Source: an uncultured Bacillota bacterium
GTDB taxonomy: Bacteria; Bacillota_I; Bacilli_A; RF39; UBA660
Direction of reading: 5' to 3'
DNA length: 6,948 bases
NCBI GenBank assembly: GCA_905200435.1
Contig: CAJKKJ010000041.1
Coordinates: 1 to 6,948 of the forward strand
The position numbers were made by a program, and so were the translations under genes. Positions within the stretch are counted from its first letter, which is position 1. The number at the start of each line of letters is the position of its first letter. This document shows positions 1 to 6,193 of the stretch, in pieces. The notes under the pieces are model-generated. The model saw nothing but the letters and a program-made list of their open reading frames with translations. It ran no database searches and was not told the origin of the DNA.

Positions 1-1010
1 AATAAAGCTGTCAATTTTCCTAAAAAAGATATAATAATTGCAAATATAGCAGCTAATGTTATAACTTTAACAGAAGCTACCTTAGTCATACCAACTACAC
101 TCGTATTTTCACCATAAGTAGTATTAGCAGGGCCGCCCAAAGCTCCAGCAACAAAAGTTGCAAGTCCATCCCCTAACAAAGTTTTATGAAGTCCAGGATC
201 TTTAAGCAAATTTTTACCAATTATTTCACTTAAAACAGTATGATCACCAATATGCTCAGAAATAGTAACAAGAGCGACCGGTAAAATAGTAAATAAAGAA
301 CTAAAATCAAGTTTATAACTAGCAAAAGGTAAAACAAATTTAGGTATACTAATAAAAGAAGCTTCTTTTATAGGAGTAAAATCAATCATACCAAATAAGA
401 TAGAAACAATATAACCTGATGCAATACCAATAATAAAAGGAATTAATTTTAAAAAGCCTTTCCCTTTTAAAGCTACCAAAGAAGTAGTTAAAAAAGTAAC
501 TAAAATAACAATAACAGATTTAATACTAACAGAACTCTCGCCTACTAATCCCATCTGTGAAACAGCAGATGGTGCAAGTCCTAAACCAATAATCATTATC
601 ATAGGACCAACAATAATTGGTGGAAGTACTTTCTGTAACCAGTTACTACCAATAATTTTAATAAATAAAGCAACTAACATATAAGCAAGTCCTACAGTCA
701 TTATACCTGTAAACACACCGCCTTTAGAACTAGAGGCAAAACAAGCAGCCATTGGTGTTATAAAAGCAAATGAACTACCTAAATAAACAGGCGATTTAGA
801 ATTTGTGCAAATAATATAAATAATCGTTCCAATACCAGATGTAAATAAAGCAACCGGTATAGTAAGAACCTCACTACCTGTCATACTATTTACAAGTATC
901 GGAACAAGTATTGTTGCTCCAAACATAGCAGCAACATGTTGAAGTGCAAGAATTATCCACTTGCCTGGAGTTGGTACATCACCAATATCAAGAGTTAAAT
1001 TATTTTTCAT
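1..1010 (-). CDS. uraA: Uracil permease (NCS2 family), N-terminal 336 codons; C-terminus beyond window
   Basis: Membrane transporter of the nucleobase-cation symporter-2 family that imports uracil for pyrimidine salvage. Seen: a very hydrophobic polypeptide with the family opening DVPTPGKW and LQHVAAMFGATILVP (about residues 11-38), the substrate-site motif YLGSSFAF (76-83), the half-helix motif SEHIGDH with E252, and GGPANTTYGEN with E301. These glutamates match E241 and E290 of E. coli UraA by motif alignment; the position matching UraA H245 is Asp256 here, as I recall for other clostridial-type permeases. The YLGSSFAF and NTTYGEN motifs favour uracil over xanthine or guanine transport. The start ATG (1010-1008) has AAGGAGG (1022-1016) at a 5-nt spacing. 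The family is about 420-430 residues, so roughly 90 codons lie outside the window. An unusual leader region lies upstream. Confidence 0.93.
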   Translation of the reverse strand, partial: MKNNLTLDIGDVPTPGKWIILALQHVAAMFGATILVPILVNSMTGSEVLTIPVALFTSGIGTIIYIICTNSKSPVYLGSSFAFITPMAACFASSSKGGVFTGIMTVGLAYMLVALFIKIIGSNWLQKVLPPIIVGPMIMIIGLGLAPSAVSQMGLVGESSVSIKSVIVILVTFLTTSLVALKGKGFLKLIPFIIGIASGYIVSILFGMIDFTPIKEASFISIPKFVLPFASYKLDFSSLFTILPVALVTISEHIGDHTVLSEIIGKNLLKDPGLHKTLLGDGLATFVAGALGGPANTTYGENTSVVGMTKVASVKVITLAAIFAIIISFLGKLTAL

Positions 1011-1043
1011 CAATACCTCCTTGTAAAACAATTTAAAGCGCAC

Positions 1044-1072
1044 AAAAAAATACTAAAAACATTTAGTATTTT
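1044..1072 (-). terminator. Terminator-like hairpin in the uraA leader (candidate attenuator)
   Basis: On the minus strand AAAATACTAAA (1072-1062) and TTTAGTATTTT (1057-1047) form an uninterrupted 11-bp stem with a TGTT loop, followed by continuing T residues to 1044. It lies between the uraA promoter and the uraA ribosome binding site, so it would act as an attenuator rather than an end-of-operon terminator. The leader ORF stop codon TAA (1065-1063) sits in its 5' arm. The stem has a single G-C pair, so its strength is uncertain, although AT-rich genomes do use such terminators. Confidence 0.55.
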
Positions 1073-1146
1073 AAAAATTCAAAAGCAAAACAAAGTTCTT
1101 TGTTTGATAAAAAACACAAATTTTTCCTTAACTCTATTTTACTCAT
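1063..1146 (-). CDS. Putative 27-residue leader peptide upstream of uraA
   Basis: A short reading frame from ATG (1146-1144) to TAA (1065-1063), with AAGG (1158-1155) 8 nt before the start. The peptide begins MSKIELRKN and ends FEFLKY; it contains four Phe, five Leu and two Cys. Its second half is strikingly T-rich in the coding strand (runs of six, four, four and five T). It ends inside the 5' arm of the terminator-like hairpin at 1044-1072, so a ribosome reaching the stop would cover that arm. I infer a regulatory leader, with the U-rich RNA mattering more than the peptide. Against it: the predicted transcription start lies almost on the ribosome binding site, leaving a 5' UTR of only about 10-12 nt, and an ORF this short can occur by chance. 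Confidence 0.42.
   Translation of the reverse strand: MSKIELRKNLCFLSNKELCFAFEFLKY
1088..1105 (-). promoter_or_regulatory. Small hairpin in the uraA leader, possible pause hairpin
   Basis: On the minus strand AAACAAA (1105-1099), loop GAAC, then TTTGTTT (1094-1088) give a 7-bp stem inside the leader ORF. It is followed at once by the U-rich stretch TGCTTTTGAATTTTT before the terminator-like hairpin. The order hairpin, U-rich run, terminator is that of the pyrBI attenuator, where RNA polymerase pauses when UTP is low. The stem is weak (one G-C pair), so this is tentative. Confidence 0.25.
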
Positions 1147-1162
1147 TTTATGCACCTTGAAC

Positions 1163-1192
1163 ATAATAACATATTTGATAGATATTTGTAAA
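1163..1192 (-). promoter_or_regulatory. Promoter for the uraA leader and uraA
   Basis: Minus strand: -35 TTTACA (1192-1187), an 18-nt spacer, and -10 TATTAT (1168-1163) preceded by TG one base upstream, which makes an extended -10. Start of transcription is expected near 1158-1156. The -35 begins 27 nt past the stop codon of the upstream ATPase gene, and no convincing terminator separates the two, so uraA may also receive read-through. Confidence 0.6.
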
Positions 1193-1218
1193 TAGTTTTT
1201 TTAAAATCTATGAAATAA

Positions 1219-3003
1219 TTATATTTTCTTAACAAGTCTCTTTTCAGCTATAACTTCCATCTTTTCTTCATCATTTTGAGCCCATAAACTATCGAAAATA
1301 CCTAGCATTTCACTTTCCATAATAGAAATAAATTTTCTTACCCTATCAATATTTTTAACATCTACTCTTGTTAAAGCTAATATAGTTGCATACTTTTCGG
1401 AAGCATCCATATTTTTAATACTATCTTCATTATAGTTTCCTTTTATAACATCTTCTAAAGTAATTACTTTTTGATAACAAAATTCAATAAACTCATCAGT
1501 AATATCATCGCCAATTAAACTTCTTAACATATTAGGGTTACCCATTTTATATAAGACTTTAGATGCCATCTCCCATTTCCTTGGATCAGCATTGGGTTTA
1601 ATACCATCATACATGCTCCTTAAACATTCACCATTTTTATAAGCAATAAAAGTATATATAGCAGGATGAATATTACTTTCACTAGCCCATTTAAGCCATG
1701 ATAATGTATCTGTTTTTATATAAACATGAGCAAATCTACTAAATAATGGTGCCGATAATTGATTAGCTGATAAACTATCACTTACTTCATTACCAGCAGC
1801 TACCATTCTAACATTTGATGGAAGTTTCCAAATACCATTTACTTCTCTATCTAAAATAATATTAAAAGCACTTCCTTGAATACTAGGTAAAGCATTAGTT
1901 AATTCATCAAAAAACAAAATATGTAATTTATTTGGTTCATTTAAACATTTATTTTTTAGTTCCTTATACCAACTAGGAGGAACATCAATCATTTCTCCTG
2001 TTGTACTATTATATACACTTTTACCATTTAAGCCTTCAAAAGAAATATTTCTTAAATATATAATTTTTAAATCAGGATCAATAGCTTTAACTCTAGCACT
2101 TTTGCCATCACCAATCGCTCCATGTAAAAATACAGGAACATCACTTTCTATACATCCTTTTATCATTTCTTCTTGCGATAAATTATTAAAATCAAAATTA
2201 TATGAAGATGTTCTTTTGCGAATCGGTTTCTCATCTAAAACAACATTTAATTCTTTAATTAAATCAAAAGACATACACTCATTTAAATAGATATTTATAT
2301 TACTAATATCATAATTAGTGTTTAAACAATCTACTTGATAAGGTACACAAGAAAGTAAACCATTTTGTGAAATTAATAAATTGTTTTTTTCATTCAAATA
2401 CCACATAACAGGATCAATTTTTAGCCAAATATAATCTGAAGAATAATAAGTAAAAGAATTTGAAAGTATAACAGAATTCTTATTCGGTTCATATTCAAAT
2501 CTAATATAATATGACCCACTATATTCATATATTTCATATTTATTTTTTCGAAAATCAATTCCTGTACAATTTTTTAAGCCACCAAAATTATAAATTTTAT
2601 TTGTTACATTCAATCTATTTTTTTTATACAATTCTTCTAATACATTTTGTACACCAACACCAACCGTCTGTTGAGGGTATGAACCAAATAAAACTTCTCT
2701 GCTATTTCTTTGCAACATATTTTCTTCAACAAACCCATTAATTTTTATGATAGGTCTAATCACGCCACTTCTACTAAACCAGTCATCATGGCATGCAAGA
2801 CCAGCACTATTAACAGCAGGAACTTTAGGTCTAACTGGATTATCCTTCAAAAAATACCAACAATATTTTCCATAATAATTATCACATCTAGATGTTAATC
2901 TAGCAAGATCAGTAGGAATACATTTAATTTCACCCTTCTTTAATAATTTATTCTCCCCAAAAACATCATCAATTGTTAAAAGATCTAACACAAATTTATT
3001 CAT
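1219..3003 (-). CDS. MoxR-like AAA+ ATPase with DUF6273-like N-terminal half (second paralogue)
   Basis: A 594-residue protein without signal peptide or membrane segments, probably cytoplasmic. Residues about 1-268 resemble DUF6273-type domains: VNSAG and VIRPIIKI (64-87), FGSYPQ (106-111), IWLKIDPVMWY (192-202) and a short YLNE segment (239-242). Residues 270-592 form a MoxR/AAA_5-like ATPase: Walker A GAIGDGKS (295-302), Walker B ILFFDE (362-367), sensor-1 Asn405 in AAGNE, arginine-finger candidate R423 in LFSRF, and sensor-2 candidate R475 in DPRKW. All key residues are present, so an active ATPase is likely; such proteins remodel partner proteins. The start ATG overlaps the stop of the upstream paralogue (ATGA), with AGGAGG 5 nt before it. 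The ATPase half is identical in DNA to that paralogue, while the N-terminal half is diverged. No described function is known to me, and no VWA-domain partner is visible. Confidence 0.85.
   Translation of the reverse strand: MNKFVLDLLTIDDVFGENKLLKKGEIKCIPTDLARLTSRCDNYYGKYCWYFLKDNPVRPKVPAVNSAGLACHDDWFSRSGVIRPIIKINGFVEENMLQRNSREVLFGSYPQQTVGVGVQNVLEELYKKNRLNVTNKIYNFGGLKNCTGIDFRKNKYEIYEYSGSYYIRFEYEPNKNSVILSNSFTYYSSDYIWLKIDPVMWYLNEKNNLLISQNGLLSCVPYQVDCLNTNYDISNINIYLNECMSFDLIKELNVVLDEKPIRKRTSSYNFDFNNLSQEEMIKGCIESDVPVFLHGAIGDGKSARVKAIDPDLKIIYLRNISFEGLNGKSVYNSTTGEMIDVPPSWYKELKNKCLNEPNKLHILFFDELTNALPSIQGSAFNIILDREVNGIWKLPSNVRMVAAGNEVSDSLSANQLSAPLFSRFAHVYIKTDTLSWLKWASESNIHPAIYTFIAYKNGECLRSMYDGIKPNADPRKWEMASKVLYKMGNPNMLRSLIGDDITDEFIEFCYQKVITLEDVIKGNYNEDSIKNMDASEKYATILALTRVDVKNIDRVRKFISIMESEMLGIFDSLWAQNDEEKMEVIAEKRLVKKI
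1229..2196. repeat. 968-bp direct repeat, copy 1 (ATPase half of the 1219-3003 gene)
   Basis: Read position by position against 3016-3983 at a constant offset of 1787, this copy differs only at 1246 (A here, T at 3033); 1247-2196 is 950 bp of perfect identity without indels. The repeat covers codons 270-592. Identity ends abruptly at 2197 on one side and at 1228 on the other, where the second gene's 3' end must encode the next gene's ribosome binding site. Confidence 0.97.
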
Positions 3004-4790
3004 AATTGCCTCCTTTTAACAAGTCTCTTTTCTGCTATAACTTCCATCTTTTCTTCATCATTTTGAGCCCATAAACTATCGAAAATACCTAGCATTTCAC
3101 TTTCCATAATAGAAATAAATTTTCTTACCCTATCAATATTTTTAACATCTACTCTTGTTAAAGCTAATATAGTTGCATACTTTTCGGAAGCATCCATATT
3201 TTTAATACTATCTTCATTATAGTTTCCTTTTATAACATCTTCTAAAGTAATTACTTTTTGATAACAAAATTCAATAAACTCATCAGTAATATCATCGCCA
3301 ATTAAACTTCTTAACATATTAGGGTTACCCATTTTATATAAGACTTTAGATGCCATCTCCCATTTCCTTGGATCAGCATTGGGTTTAATACCATCATACA
3401 TGCTCCTTAAACATTCACCATTTTTATAAGCAATAAAAGTATATATAGCAGGATGAATATTACTTTCACTAGCCCATTTAAGCCATGATAATGTATCTGT
3501 TTTTATATAAACATGAGCAAATCTACTAAATAATGGTGCCGATAATTGATTAGCTGATAAACTATCACTTACTTCATTACCAGCAGCTACCATTCTAACA
3601 TTTGATGGAAGTTTCCAAATACCATTTACTTCTCTATCTAAAATAATATTAAAAGCACTTCCTTGAATACTAGGTAAAGCATTAGTTAATTCATCAAAAA
3701 ACAAAATATGTAATTTATTTGGTTCATTTAAACATTTATTTTTTAGTTCCTTATACCAACTAGGAGGAACATCAATCATTTCTCCTGTTGTACTATTATA
3801 TACACTTTTACCATTTAAGCCTTCAAAAGAAATATTTCTTAAATATATAATTTTTAAATCAGGATCAATAGCTTTAACTCTAGCACTTTTGCCATCACCA
3901 ATCGCTCCATGTAAAAATACAGGAACATCACTTTCTATACATCCTTTTATCATTTCTTCTTGCGATAAATTATTAAAATCAAACCCATAAGATTTTCTAT
4001 TATCAACTTTTTCAATTTTTTTAGTATCTTTAAGTCTTACTACTTGAAAAAGTTCCTTCATCAAACATTCATCAAGATATTCCTTTATACTTGTATTTTC
4101 AAACTTACCATTATATAAACTATTATCAAAACTAATACCAGACAAAAGTCCGTTTACACAAACTAAAGATTTGGTTTTATCATCAACATACCATTTAACA
4201 GGTTCAACCTTAAGCCATATCGAATCACCATAATTATATTTATTCCCATCGGATAGTAAAAACTCATTAGAGAATTTTTGTAAAGATACAACTCTAACAT
4301 ATTTGGAATCACCAAAATAATATTCTTGATAAACTATATCATCGATTGTATACATTCTGCCAGTAATATTAAGATTCTTAGAATTATAGTTTTTTTCAAG
4401 TAAATCTTGATTACTAGAAACATATTGTGGAAATTCACCATACTCTACAATATCGCCATCAATCCTATTTTTAAATAAATTTTTAGTAGATGAAGAAAAA
4501 GAAATAACTGGTCTAATTGCTATATCATCTAGGTATCTAAATGTACCATATAGTTCACCAAATGAATTAACAGATAAAACATCACCACTTGCATCAGGAG
4601 ATTTAGTATAGTAACTACAAGTTCTTCCCTTTAGTGAAGTATCATTTTTTACAAAACATCCTTCCATGATTGCACCACTTAAAATAGCAGCATCAGTAGC
4701 AGAGCATACAATACCATACTTTCTTAATACATCAAGTTTATTCGTGCCAACTAGTTGTTTTTCATCTAAAAGTGTAATTGTTTTCTTCAT
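3000..4790 (-). CDS. MoxR-like AAA+ ATPase with DUF6273-like N-terminal half (first paralogue)
   Basis: A 596-residue soluble protein, first gene of the two-gene cassette. N-terminal half, about 1-268: an RTCSYYTKSP...VNSFG...IRPVISF segment (56-98), then EYGEFPQ (116-122), a YVRV strand region (164-167), IWLKVEPVKWYVDD (191-204) and FENTSIKEYLDE (230-241). These match the style of DUF6273 proteins, but the RPV block comes before the YGEFPQ block, the reverse of the order I expect. The C-terminal half (270-592) is an AAA+ ATPase with Walker A 295-302, Walker B 362-367, sensor-1 N405, arginine finger R423 and sensor-2 candidate R475. The start ATG has AAGGAG (4802-4797) at 6 nt, below a clear promoter. 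The C-terminal residues KRRQL replace the KI of the paralogue because their codons contain the ribosome binding site of the next gene. Function and partner unknown; a sensor-ATPase is the inference. Confidence 0.85.
   Translation of the reverse strand: MKKTITLLDEKQLVGTNKLDVLRKYGIVCSATDAAILSGAIMEGCFVKNDTSLKGRTCSYYTKSPDASGDVLSVNSFGELYGTFRYLDDIAIRPVISFSSSTKNLFKNRIDGDIVEYGEFPQYVSSNQDLLEKNYNSKNLNITGRMYTIDDIVYQEYYFGDSKYVRVVSLQKFSNEFLLSDGNKYNYGDSIWLKVEPVKWYVDDKTKSLVCVNGLLSGISFDNSLYNGKFENTSIKEYLDECLMKELFQVVRLKDTKKIEKVDNRKSYGFDFNNLSQEEMIKGCIESDVPVFLHGAIGDGKSARVKAIDPDLKIIYLRNISFEGLNGKSVYNSTTGEMIDVPPSWYKELKNKCLNEPNKLHILFFDELTNALPSIQGSAFNIILDREVNGIWKLPSNVRMVAAGNEVSDSLSANQLSAPLFSRFAHVYIKTDTLSWLKWASESNIHPAIYTFIAYKNGECLRSMYDGIKPNADPRKWEMASKVLYKMGNPNMLRSLIGDDITDEFIEFCYQKVITLEDVIKGNYNEDSIKNMDASEKYATILALTRVDVKNIDRVRKFISIMESEMLGIFDSLWAQNDEEKMEVIAEKRLVKRRQL
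3009..3014 (-). promoter_or_regulatory. Ribosome binding site of the second ATPase gene, inside the first gene's coding end
   Basis: AGGAGG (3014-3009) lies 5 nt before ATG at 3003 and is read as part of codons 593-595 (Arg-Arg-Gln) of the upstream paralogue. Together with the ATGA stop-start overlap at 3000-3003 this suggests translational coupling and matched production of the two proteins. Confidence 0.85.
3016..3983. repeat. 968-bp direct repeat, copy 2 (ATPase half of the 3000-4790 gene)
   Basis: Partner of the repeat at 1229-2196, same orientation, one mismatch at 3033. At the other edge, position 3984 onwards (CCC here, ATT at 2197) is where similarity is lost; it corresponds to residue 269, the junction between the DUF6273-like half and the ATPase. 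Recombination between the copies would remove exactly 1787 bp and leave one intact gene with this gene's N-terminus. Confidence 0.97.
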
Positions 4791-4800
4791 AAAATACTCC

Positions 4801-4814
4801 TTACTAAATAGTAA
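4801..4814. promoter_or_regulatory. 14-bp perfect inverted repeat between promoter and first ATPase gene, possible operator
   Basis: TTACTA-AA-TAGTAA is a perfect inverted repeat with 6-bp arms. It spans the expected transcription start (about 4812) and ends at the ribosome binding site of the 4790 start. Such a place suits a repressor operator; a small RNA hairpin hiding the ribosome binding site is an alternative. No regulator gene is visible in the window, and short AT-rich palindromes arise by chance. Confidence 0.35.
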
Positions 4815-4819
4815 ATAAT

Positions 4820-4847
4820 ATTATAATGATATTTTTTTAAAAGTCAA
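4820..4847 (-). promoter_or_regulatory. Promoter of the two-ATPase cassette
   Basis: Minus strand: -35 TTGACT (4847-4842), a 16-nt spacer, and consensus -10 TATAAT (4825-4820). The start is expected near 4812, giving a 5' UTR of about 22 nt before ATG at 4790. It begins directly after the T-tract of the murE terminator, so the cassette is a separate transcription unit from the mur genes. Confidence 0.75.
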
Positions 4848-4877
4848 ACAAAAAGACATAGCTATATTATGTCTTTT
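4846..4877 (-). terminator. Intrinsic terminator overlapping the 3' end of murE
   Basis: Minus strand AAAAGACATA (4877-4868), a 7-nt loop, and TATGTCTTTT (4860-4851) form a perfect 10-bp stem, followed by TGTTT. The 5' arm codes for the last murE residues and the stop TAG (4864-4862) sits in the loop. The T-tract touches the -35 element of the following promoter, so there is no spare sequence between the units. Confidence 0.7.
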
Positions 4878-6184
4878 AGAACCTCTAAATCCGAAAAATG
4901 TTTTTTCTTATTTCCAATTATTTGATAATCTTCATGTCCTTTTCCAAGTATCAATAATATATCATTTTTATCTAAATATGAAACTCCTTTTATTATAGCA
5001 TCTTTCCTATTTTTTACTATTTCATAATTATCAGTTTTAATTCCACTAACAATATCTGAAATAATATCATCTTCGTTTTCAGTTCTTGGATTATCATTTG
5101 TAATAATTACTTTATCAGAATAAATAGATGCAATATTCCCCATAATACTTCTTTTAAATTTATCTCTATCTCCTCCACAACCAAATATTGTAAAAACTTT
5201 ATTTTTCTTAAATTCATTAACGCTTTTCAATACTTTTTCCATTGCATCTGGTGTATGAGCATAATCAATAAATATTGTGTTATCTTTATATTTTACAATG
5301 TACATTCTACCAGGTGGCGCAAGCACATCAATTTTCAGAATTTCATTTATATCAAAGTTCAAATATACAAGAGCAGCAACAGCTTCTAAATAATTATAAG
5401 CATTATACTTTCCAACCATATTAAGGTGTTTAAAATACTCATTTTTAAAACTAAATTTTAAATCTAAGGAATCATCATTTAATTTAATATTTCTAATTCT
5501 AAAATCACCGAACTTACCTACTTTAACATTATAATTATTACTAAAGATAAAATCTTTATAATTTTGATCATCTGAATTTATAATTGCAATTCTTTTATTT
5601 CTTAATTTATCAAAAAGTAATAACTTAGCTTTTTTATATTCATCCATATTCTTATGATAATCTAAATGATCTTCTGTTAAATTAGTAAATATGCATGCAT
5701 CATATTTAAGTCCATATACTCTATCCTGAACTAAAGCATGACTAGATACTTCCATAACAACATATCTAATATCATCTAAAGCGCATTCATATAAATATTC
5801 ATATAATTCTTCAATGTCCGGTGTTGTATTATTTAATTCTTTTATAGTACCATTTTTATAAAATCCTATTGTTCCAATATAAGCACATTTTATATCCATC
5901 TTATTTAAAATATCATAAATTATATAACTAGTAGTTGTCTTACCATTTGTACCAGTTACTCCAATTAAAGTTATATCTTTAATTTTTTCATAATATTTAT
6001 TATAAATATAATTATTATAATATTCTTTAGGATCATCAACAACAATTGTATTTTCATCATATTTTATTTTGGATATAATAAAAGCTGCACCATTACGCAC
6101 AGCATCATAAACATACTCCTTATTAAAAGTAGTGTCCACAAACGTATCACCGGGCATTACTTTTCTTGAGTCTTTTTTTAGCAT
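4862..6184 (-). CDS. murE: UDP-MurNAc-L-Ala-D-Glu ligase, meso-diaminopimelate type
   Basis: Cytoplasmic ATP-dependent ligase that adds the third stem-peptide residue to UDP-MurNAc-dipeptide in peptidoglycan synthesis. Motifs in order: DSR (5-7), ATP-binding GTNGKTTT (78-85), NTTPD (119-123), EVSSHAL (145-151), TNLTEDHLDYH (167-177), probable carbamylated Lys187 in AKLLLF, GKYNAYNYLEA (258-268), PGRM (291-294), DYAHTPDAM (307-315), DNPR (364-367) and GKGHE (414-418). DNPR with GKGHE is the signature of enzymes that take meso-diaminopimelate; lysine enzymes of staphylococci differ at the Arg. At 440 residues it is shorter than the usual 480-500, mostly because only four residues precede DSR. 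The ATG is nevertheless the only reasonable start: an in-frame stop lies at 6208-6206 and AGGAGG precedes the ATG. It lies 7 nt after a MurF-like gene and ends in a terminator. Confidence 0.95.
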   Translation of the reverse strand: MLKKDSRKVMPGDTFVDTTFNKEYVYDAVRNGAAFIISKIKYDENTIVVDDPKEYYNNYIYNKYYEKIKDITLIGVTGTNGKTTTSYIIYDILNKMDIKCAYIGTIGFYKNGTIKELNNTTPDIEELYEYLYECALDDIRYVVMEVSSHALVQDRVYGLKYDACIFTNLTEDHLDYHKNMDEYKKAKLLLFDKLRNKRIAIINSDDQNYKDFIFSNNYNVKVGKFGDFRIRNIKLNDDSLDLKFSFKNEYFKHLNMVGKYNAYNYLEAVAALVYLNFDINEILKIDVLAPPGRMYIVKYKDNTIFIDYAHTPDAMEKVLKSVNEFKKNKVFTIFGCGGDRDKFKRSIMGNIASIYSDKVIITNDNPRTENEDDIISDIVSGIKTDNYEIVKNRKDAIIKGVSYLDKNDILLILGKGHEDYQIIGNKKKHFSDLEVLKDII

Positions 6185-6187
6185 ATT

Positions 6188-6193
6188 CCTCCT
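6188..6193 (-). promoter_or_regulatory. murE ribosome binding site overlapping the upstream stop codon
   Basis: AGGAGG (6193-6188) shares its first two bases with the TAG stop (6194-6192) of the upstream Mur ligase gene and stands only 3 nt from the murE ATG, closer than the usual 5-8 nt. This fixes the start, since no other in-frame ATG, GTG or TTG exists before the upstream stop, and suggests translational coupling of the two ligases. Confidence 0.7.

Noticed and set aside
1021..1160. PyrR-binding attenuator or purine riboswitch upstream of the permease gene
   Set aside because: No PyrR-type conserved loop and no G/C-containing riboswitch core can be seen in this A/T-dominated leader.
1193..1221. 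Terminator after the second ATPase gene
   Set aside because: The stretch is AT-rich with an A/T run, but I found no stem longer than a few pairs followed by a T-tract on the minus strand.
2102..2898. Three short plus-strand reading frames at 2102-2290, 2511-2741 and 2710-2898
   Set aside because: They lie entirely antisense to the second ATPase gene, have low-complexity compositions and no recognisable motifs; they are shadows of the coding strand.
3000..3002. TGA read as tryptophan (Mollicutes code), fusing the two ATPase genes
   Set aside because: The downstream gene starts in another frame with its own ribosome binding site, and conserved Trp codons in these genes are TGG.
1229..3983. 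Insertion sequence or transposon as the source of the repeat
   Set aside because: The repeats are in-frame coding ATPase modules without terminal inverted repeats, target duplications or a transposase.
4500..4625. Variable region of a diversity-generating retroelement in the first ATPase gene
   Set aside because: The RPV-ending block resembles such targets, but there is no template repeat, reverse transcriptase or accessory gene in the window, and the block is not dominated by adenine-mutable codons.
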